From: Ziziphus jujuba | Lineage: Eukaryota > Streptophyta > Magnoliopsida > Rosales > Rhamnaceae | DNA: 64,000 nucleotides | Assembly (NCBI RefSeq): GCF_031755915.1 | Contig: NC_083388.1 | Coordinates: forward strand, 10,911,001-10,975,000 | Reading direction: 5' to 3' | Shown: positions 59,256 to 64,000 of the stretch, one piece after another | How the letters are laid out: the number at the start of each line of letters is the position of its first letter | Numbering within the stretch: the first letter of the stretch is position 1 | Notes under the pieces: model-generated | Database searches by the model: none | Seen by the model: only the letters and a program-made list of their open reading frames with translations | Told to the model about the DNA's origin: nothing | Program-made: the position numbers and the translations under genes

Positions 59256-60390
59256 TGATACGAACCTAGGTTGATACGTGCCTAAATCCATATTATATTA
59301 GTCCGGATCTCAATTAAGTTCAAGTTCTTATGGAAAAACCTTAACCGCTAACCAACCAGTGATTATAAACCTTGATAGAATGAATACTCCACAATAGGTT
59401 ATGGATGCCCTACTGATAAGTCAAAATTAAAGCACACACTCTCTAATGGTGTTTTAGGTGTTCAAAGAGAACAAAGAGAATTCTATCTCACAAAATAAAT
59501 TCTGAATATTATTAAAGGTGTGTTCTTCCTAAAAAAAAAAAACCTTAAATAGGCTAGAGTCATAAAACAATAAAACCCTAAAAACATAGGACAAAACCGG
59601 CCAATAGGATTAGGAAACCAAGCTTGACCGAATTTTCTCTCTCCTTTCCTAATCAAATTTTGATTAATTAATTCCTTTATTTTGGATTAGGAATTAATTA
59701 ATTTACAATAAAATTAATAAAATAATAACTTTCCTAAGATGATTTGTCCAGCAAATAAATAAATAGAAATAAAATAAAAGACTAATTTCCTAAAACAAAA
59801 GTCAAAATCAACTTAGGAAACTAAATAACTATCTTTTTGACTAAGCTGTCTTTAACCATTCTTTGACCATTTTAATCTTCAAATCAGCTTCCATATGCCT
59901 TTTAGGATTCCATATATGATTATCATTAAGTCATACATGTTGCCTTTGATTGGAATAAAGAGAAAATACCAACTCAGTAAAATACAGTAAAGCCAGCAAC
60001 AAAATATAGTAAAACAGGCCAAACTCCCTCCTTTACGCACACCACCTATTTGGATGCTTTAGCTTCTACCTTGTCTTTATTCTATGACCTCTTAGAGATA
60101 TTCATTGAATCCATGAAGTACTGGAACCATTTCTCGTTGCTCGGAATCTAGATTTGTACTAAAACAGCTACCCAGGTCTGTATCGGCCTCCACCATGTGC
60201 ATGCTTAAAACGGGTCTTGTATCTTCGGGTATTGACAAAGCCCTTTTGAGAATTAATTACTCACTATATAAAGACAGCCAAGTTGTCCTTAAATCTCTTA
60301 ACTTGAGCCCTAGTGATTGGCTCGATCTTCATCCGTATTAGGTCAGCACCCTAGTGGGTTGTCGGTTGTGTGGATACGGGCGGATTCTCA
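59256..60390 (-). repeat. 5' LTR of the gypsy element (1,135 bp)
   Basis: Minus-oriented LTR: TGAGAATCC at 60390 to CGTATCA at 59256, directly followed by the primer-binding site. It aligns along its whole length to the inverted copy at 53938-55044. No 5-bp target duplication is found outside the pair (TTTAT on the left, TTAGA on the right). Confidence 0.85.
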
Positions 60391-63171
60391 TTAGATAGAT
60401 GACGTTCATGAGTTTTACATTAAATATTCAAAAGAGGTAGGATTTAATGTTCGTAATAATTCTAGTAAGAGATGTAAAAATACAAATAAAGTTGTAAGGA
60501 AAGTTTGTGTGTTATAAAGAAAGAGTATCTTCTAATAAAGCTAGTGAGAAAAAAAAGGTGTCGGGGGAGAACAAGAGAAAATTGTAGGGCAAAACTTACT
60601 GTGGTGAGGTTAAAATTGGGGAATATGTCGTCAGTTTATTTGTTGAAGAACATAGTTATCCATTATCAACCCCTTGAAAAGTAAATTTATTGAGATAACA
60701 TCGTAATGTGTTCGAAGCCAAAAAAGCACTAAACTAACAGTTTTCATTAGCCAATGTACCAACTCATCAACACATATGTATTCTTGAACTTCAAGCTGGT
60801 GGTATGGAGAATATCGGGTGTACGAAGTAGGATATCTATAACCATGAAACTAAGCTGCTTAATGAAATGAGAGGACAAGATGTAGAATTGTTGAAGGAAT
60901 ATTTCCTAATAGAGCAAGAAAAGGATCCATCATTCATTTCTGAAACAGATTTAGATGATGATTGTAAACTGAAGCGGTGTGTTTGGGCTAATTCGGTTTT
61001 TGAAAGAGCTTATGAATGTTATGGTTATGTAATTGTATTTGATACAACTTATGACACTAATTGGTATGGCATGATATTTTCACCATTGGTTTGGGTTAAC
61101 AATCATGGTCAAACAGTCCTATTTGCATGTGCATTCTTAAGTGATGAAAGAACTGAATCTTTTCTTTGGTTATTTGAGCTCTTAAAGAAGACCATGCCTT
61201 GTAACAACTAAAAGATGATTATCACCAATCAAGATCCTGTAATGACAAAGACCATAGCTTGTAGCCATGTGATTGAGCACACTAAGAGGCCATGAAATCA
61301 TGCCAAGGCTGATCAAACACATAATTTGTGCATACACTCCAATAATGGCCGGTTTTGCTTGTTTTGGCACTAGGAAGGTGGTTTCTTATAATCTAAGCAA
61401 GCTTTGATCATTCCAATCAATGGCAACGTGAGGGACCAATTCTAATCCTACTAGGCATCCTAAAAGGTATATTGGATATTATTTGGAGCTTAAATTGGTT
61501 GGTGATTGAACAAAAACAACCTATTTGAAAAACTAGTAAACCACTTTCCAAATCTGAAATTTGACTTTTTGTTTTTGAAAATAGTCTTTTATTTTGGTTT
61601 TTATTTAATCATTTGCTGGACAAATTTATTTAGGAAAATTGATATTTTAATATTTTGATTGTAAATTAATTAATTCCTTTTACAAAATTAAGGAATTAAT
61701 TAATTCAAATTAGATTATGAAAGTTAAAGTCAAATTCGGCCACACCTTTGTTTCAACATCATTGGCCGGTTTTGACCTAGTTGTATTCAGGGTTTTTGTT
61801 TTGTAACTCAACCCTATTTAAGGGCTTATTCTTTAATGAAATGCACACTACAATATTGTTTAGAAAATTACTTATAAGAAAGAATTCTCTTTGTTCTCTT
61901 TGAACACCTAAAACAACGAATAGAAATCAAGTGTTTTAGTTTGACGTATCAATAGGACAATCCATGCCCTATTGTGGCATCTTCATCAAATACCAGGGTT
62001 TCTAATCACAAGTTGATTAGAGGTCAAGGTGACCATTAGAATATGAACTTAATTTCGATTGGGCTAGTATATTATGGGTTTAGGAGCAAGTTAACCTAGG
62101 TTCATATCAGAATTTTCGGAAGAGTTTGAAAGAAAGTGGGTGACCATCATTGAGAAAGCGAACTTATGTGACAATGATTAGTTGAAATCAATATTTGAAA
62201 TACGTTCAAGATGGGTGCTTGCATATGTTAATCATATAGTCTCAGCTGGAATGTCAAGTAGCCAATGTACAGAAAACTCTCATGCATTTTTCAATAAGTA
62301 TGTTTTGTAGAAAAAATTTTTGATGGATTTTATACTTCGATTTAATAGGACACTTGCACATCAACATCATGAAGAGTTAAGTGCTGATCATGTTGATATT
62401 AATGAGAAACCTCTTTTGAAACTACCATTAGAAATGGAAAAAAATATGGCTGAGATTTACACATGCTAGATTTTTTATAAGTTTCAAGATGAGTTATGGC
62501 ATAGCTTAGTAACTATTGTACAACTTATGTGTGAAAATGAGACACATAAAATGTATAAGTTCGAGAGTAATCCAACTGAAAGGGTTCCTAGAGTACAAGG
62601 AATTGCGTATGATATAGGTTTGGACTTGCATCTTGTAGTTATAAAAAGTCTGAGAGTGAAGGAATTCCATGTAGACATATTTTGGCATATTTGTGACACT
62701 TTGATAATATTCCTTTGCCAAATCAATATATAATGAAAAGGTGGACTAAAGTTGCAAAATCTTAAGTAATATTTGACAAGCATGGTGTAGAGATAAATGG
62801 AAAAGGTAGTTCAATGTTCATGTGGCAAACTAAACTATTTCAACTTCCTTCTAAAGTCATTGTTGAAGCAATAACAAATGAAGAGGCAAATGTAATTCTG
62901 AATGATGGTTTTGAAACTCTTCTTGATAAGATCAAATCTGTAGTTGGTAGCACGAAGAGTGGAGGCATTTCTAAAAAATGTAGTAATGTACATGAGACAA
63001 CCTTGAAAGACCCAATCTCAAGTGAGTGCAAAAGGATCTGGAAGAAGATTAAAGGGGAGAAAAGAGAGGGCAACAAGTGCTACAAAATATAGGGGTCGAC
63101 ATTGCAATAGGTGTGGAAATATTGGACAATCTCATGCCAAAAGAAAATGTCCAGTCTTTAACAAACAATAA
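60391..63171 (+). mobile_element. FAR1/MULE transposase relic, interrupted
   Basis: Plus-strand remains of a FAR1-like Mutator-superfamily transposase. The order is: FAR1 DNA-binding domain at about 60403-60680 (HEFYIKYSKEVGFNVR, then Cys/Arg-rich and EEHSYPL-like ends); MULE transposase core at 60867-61255, including VIVFDTTYDTN (first catalytic Asp) and IITNQD, where IITDQ is usual; more core at 62110-62760 (WVLAYVNH, SAGMSSSQCTENSHAFF, EMEKNMAEIYTC); SWIM-like debris near 62640-62700; and a C-terminal CCHC-type knuckle CNRCGNIG...H...C at 63103-63150, ending at TAA 63171. At least six stops or frameshifts. An LTR sits inside at ~61260-62109, and roughly 45 residues of the transposase are missing at that point. 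The left end abuts the gypsy LTR at 60390. Confidence 0.85.
61260..62109 (+). repeat. Solo LTR of the same gypsy family inside the FAR1/MULE relic
   Basis: From about 61430 to 62109 it follows the other two LTRs (AGGCATCCTAAAAGGTATAT, GGAGCTTAAATTGG, CCCTATTTAAGGGCTTATTC, GAACACCTAAAACA, GTTTCTAATCACAAGTTG) and ends TTCATATCA like the 5' LTR. The first ~170 bp differ from the other copies, so the left end is uncertain. No internal sequence follows. No target duplication was found, consistent with a deletion at the site. Confidence 0.7.
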
Positions 63172-64000
63172 GAAAAGTATACATTTATTATTCATTATTT
63201 TTATGCAATTAGAATGATATATTAAAGTACAAACTTGCTTCAACGTTTGATACCTTGTCAAAAGTAATTTCCTTATAGTCTTCAACATTTTCTTGAATTG
63301 ACAACTTGCTTTTTAACACTCTAGTCATCTAATATTTTACTTTGTTTAGGCAGGTCTGCTAGTATCATAAGGGATGACCCTCTGGGTGTGACAAATGATC
63401 TTGCAATAGCTTTGTGGAAATAATTGTTTTCTTAGTTTGGTTTAGTTGTCTTATTATTGCTATCTTATTCCAAGAACTATCATCTTAGTTATTCAAATAG
63501 ATTAGTGTTCTAATAATAGACTCCTTACCTTGCCATGTATAGTAACATTAAGTCTTCTTTTAAGGGATCTTCCATGTTCTCCTTACAATTGATTCCTGAA
63601 TTGAATGCATGTTTGTTGCTGTTTATGGTTTCCAATGAAATATCTCATATTAATATGCATTTTAGACAGTGTAAGTGTTGCATCCAATTGTCTCATATAT
63701 CATATTTGGACATAATAGCTTTACTAATGTAGATGGTATTGACTTCCATTAAAAACTTATATTGGTAAAGGAAAGGAGTTTCAACTTGAATAACAAAATG
63801 GGAAAATTGCCGCCATCCTCATTTGGTCTACCTCAAGAATTATATGCTATAGAAGATGATGAAGAATCTACATCTCAAGCTCCAATTAAAGATGTGAACT
63901 ACTCTATAAAATCCAAAAGGCAAAATGAACTCTGTAAGCATTTATCATTTATTATTATTATTTTTTATAAATGTAGTAAGCTATACATTTTATGGTGATT
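63172..64000 (+). other. Right edge of the window, no firm gene
   Basis: A frame at 63762-63930 reads LPPSSFGLPQELYAIEDDEES in plus orientation and is followed by a TA/TTA-rich stretch. It could be an exon of a gene continuing outside the window, or more transposon debris. A short open piece at 63351-63420 (SIIRDDPLGVTNDLAIALW) sits between plausible splice signals. Neither is recognised. Confidence 0.3.

Overview
This is a nuclear segment of a flowering plant, almost certainly a eudicot. It has AT-rich spacers, GT-AG introns with T-rich tracts, plant-type genes (ER Ca2+-ATPases, histone H4, PPR, F-box/FBD), Ty1/copia, Ty3/gypsy, hAT and FAR1/MULE transposons, and a decayed plastid DNA insert. 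I see no bacterial or viral operon and no CRISPR array. The species cannot be named from sequence alone.

Layout. 1-4549: decayed Ty1/copia element whose reverse-transcriptase region is split by a 938-bp hAT-type element with a perfect 8-bp target duplication; its 3' LTR is at 4315-4549. 4781-5416: a second hAT-like MITE. 9290-22885: two tandem, same-strand, eight-exon genes for 1,063-residue P-type IIA Ca2+-ATPases of the ECA1 type, both apparently intact. 24827-25138 (minus): intronless histone H4 with a textbook histone promoter. 25.5-31.4 kb: AT-rich spacer. 33258-34604 (minus): a P-class PPR gene flanked by two copies of a ~78-bp segment. 36797-41226: six-exon RPP30 gene (RNase P/MRP subunit p30) with a solo LTR in intron 3. 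43.2-48.6 kb: promoter-like sequence and exon-like pieces of an unidentified gene, one exon split by a 1.7-kb LTR-like insertion. 48657-49884: plastid-derived psbA-trnH segment, heavily decayed. 50632-50843: orphan FBD-domain exon. 53938-60390: Ty3/gypsy composite in which the left LTR is inverted relative to the body. 60391-63171: FAR1/MULE transposase relic interrupted by another LTR of the same gypsy family.

Function. Working genes are confined to about 9-41 kb: ER calcium pumping (two ECA copies), chromatin (H4), probable organelle RNA metabolism (PPR) and RNA 5'-end processing (RPP30). They share no pathway or operon logic. The right third of the window is mostly dead genes and nested transposons.

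Most informative observations: the patchwork identity of the two ECA genes, which looks like interlocus gene conversion; an LTR insertion dated by its target duplication inside an exon; a head-to-head gypsy chimera with a microhomology junction; and a plastid insert whose damage is mostly C-to-T/G-to-A. I found no convincing wholly new biological system.
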